Shown here piece by piece: positions 6,884-7,206 of a stretch of DNA of 7,206 bases (within the stretch, counting starts at the first letter, position 1; every line of letters begins with the position of its first letter). Below the pieces are notes generated by a model. It did not search any database and was not told where the DNA came from. It worked only from the letters and a program-made list of their open reading frames with translations. The DNA is from Desulfobacterales bacterium (GTDB taxonomy: Bacteria > Desulfobacterota > Desulfobacteria > Desulfobacterales > BuS5), in NCBI GenBank assembly GCA_016735355.1, contig JAERRQ010000229.1, positions 1 through 7,206 of the forward strand, read 5' to 3'. The translations under genes were made by a program, and so were the position numbers.

Positions 6884-6899
6884 GAGGTCATTAGACCTC
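6884..6899 (-). other. Small hairpin in the cheW-cheY gap
   Basis: GAGGTC and GACCTC form a perfect 6-bp stem around a TAAT loop. On the minus strand, flanking GGAAG (about 6909-6913) and CTTCC (about 6875-6879) could add a basal stem separated by an unequal internal loop. No T-run follows, so it is not a standard intrinsic terminator. It could be an mRNA processing or stability element, or chance. Confidence 0.45.
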
Positions 6900-6911
6900 C
6901 CAGCCGCCCTT

Positions 6912-6951
6912 CCACCTTCAGTCTTCAGCGGCCACCTTCAACCTGCCTTCA
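6912..6951 (-). repeat. Degenerate TGAAGG-type repeat spanning the cheW stop codon
   Basis: The plus strand shows four cttca units between 6917 and 6951, and an exact 9-bp direct repeat, ccaccttca, at 6912-6920 and 6932-6940 (20-bp period). The repeat encodes the last residues of CheW, and the stop codon lies within one copy. It looks like a simple-sequence expansion that has shaped the C-terminal tail. Confidence 0.55.
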
Positions 6952-7206
6952 TCTCCCGCTATTTTGCTTATTGTTTTCAATTTTCTGATTTCATCAACCC
7001 GCAGGATCCTGCTGAAATCAAGCAGCGTAACAAGTTCGCCCTGTATATCACAAACCCCTTGTATGTCCTGGCTGTCCATCCCCGCCGTGACAATATCAGG
7101 GGCCGGTTCTATTATACCGGACTGAACTTTCAGAATCTCAGAAACAGAATCTACAATAAAACCTGTCACACGGTTATCAACGTTTACTATTATAACCCTG
7201 GTATTC
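6918..7206 (-). CDS. cheW: CheW chemotaxis adaptor, C-terminal part (5' end beyond right edge)
   Basis: Ninety-five codons plus a stop are visible. The sequence TRVIIVNVDN, then VTGFIVDSVSEILKV, IIEPAP, GVCDIQGELVTLLDFSRIL follows the second SH3-like lobe of CheW, which couples receptors to CheA. An in-frame GTG at 7169-7167 is not the true start, because the preceding codons already encode conserved CheW sequence. After the CheW fold ends near FSRIL there is a tail of about 27 residues (from RVDEIRKLK to VAAED) that is basic at first and partly encoded by a TGAAGG-type repeat. This is the first gene of the window in the direction of transcription. The operon probably begins further right, where an MCP or CheR might be found. 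A CheV-like protein is unlikely, because no receiver follows. Confidence 0.93.
   Translation of the reverse strand, partial: NTRVIIVNVDNRVTGFIVDSVSEILKVQSGIIEPAPDIVTAGMDSQDIQGVCDIQGELVTLLDFSRILRVDEIRKLKTISKIAGDEGRLKVAAED

Noticed and set aside
7167..7169. GTG as the start of a short 83-residue protein
   Set aside because: Upstream in-frame codons encode conserved CheW sequence (TRVIIVNVDN) up to the window edge, so the gene starts outside the window.

Overview
The window is almost entirely coding, and every supported gene lies on the minus strand, so it reads right to left as one tightly packed chemotaxis-type signalling operon. In order of transcription it holds: the 3' part of a CheW adaptor (cut by the right edge); a stand-alone CheY-type receiver; a two-TM protein with a HAMP domain but no output domain; a TauE/SafE (TSUP) membrane transporter; a large 1041-residue CheA; a PATAN(DUF4388)-receiver-CheB-like fusion; and the receiver domain of a second CheB-type protein (cut by the left edge). 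The gaps are 78, 41, 12 and 52 bp and there are two overlaps (1 and 23 bp). This argues for co-transcription and, at the overlaps, translational coupling.

The organism is probably a Desulfobacterota (former deltaproteobacterial) bacterium. I infer this from moderate GC, DUF4388 fused to a receiver, a CheA with a long acidic linker, and general protein style. No taxonomic marker is present, so this is a guess. There is no rRNA, tRNA, CRISPR array or mobile element.

How the parts may work together: CheW and CheA form the signalling core. CheA has an intact phospho-His domain (H46) and an intact kinase ATP-binding core, so it should be active. Phosphoryl acceptors in the window are the stand-alone CheY (D54), the receiver of the PATAN fusion (D185) and the CheB receiver (D59). 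No methyl-accepting receptor and no CheR lie inside the window.

Three features are not part of a standard chemotaxis operon. (1) A TSUP anion transporter is wedged between a HAMP-only membrane protein and cheA, overlapping the former by one base and lying 12 bp from the latter. (2) The CheB-like domain of the PATAN fusion has lost all three catalytic positions (Ser to Gly295, His to Asn322, Asp to Gly424), so it looks like a pseudo-esterase turned output or scaffold protein, encoded just upstream of a separate cheB-type gene. (3) CheA carries a second Hpt-like domain whose phospho-His position is Leu284, then a 250-residue acidic linker where a P2 domain might be expected, plus two kinds of short tandem repeat. 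The leading hypothesis is an alternative-function chemosensory system in which a transporter/HAMP pair supplies the membrane input and a PATAN-type regulator supplies the output. That combination is inference, not demonstrated.
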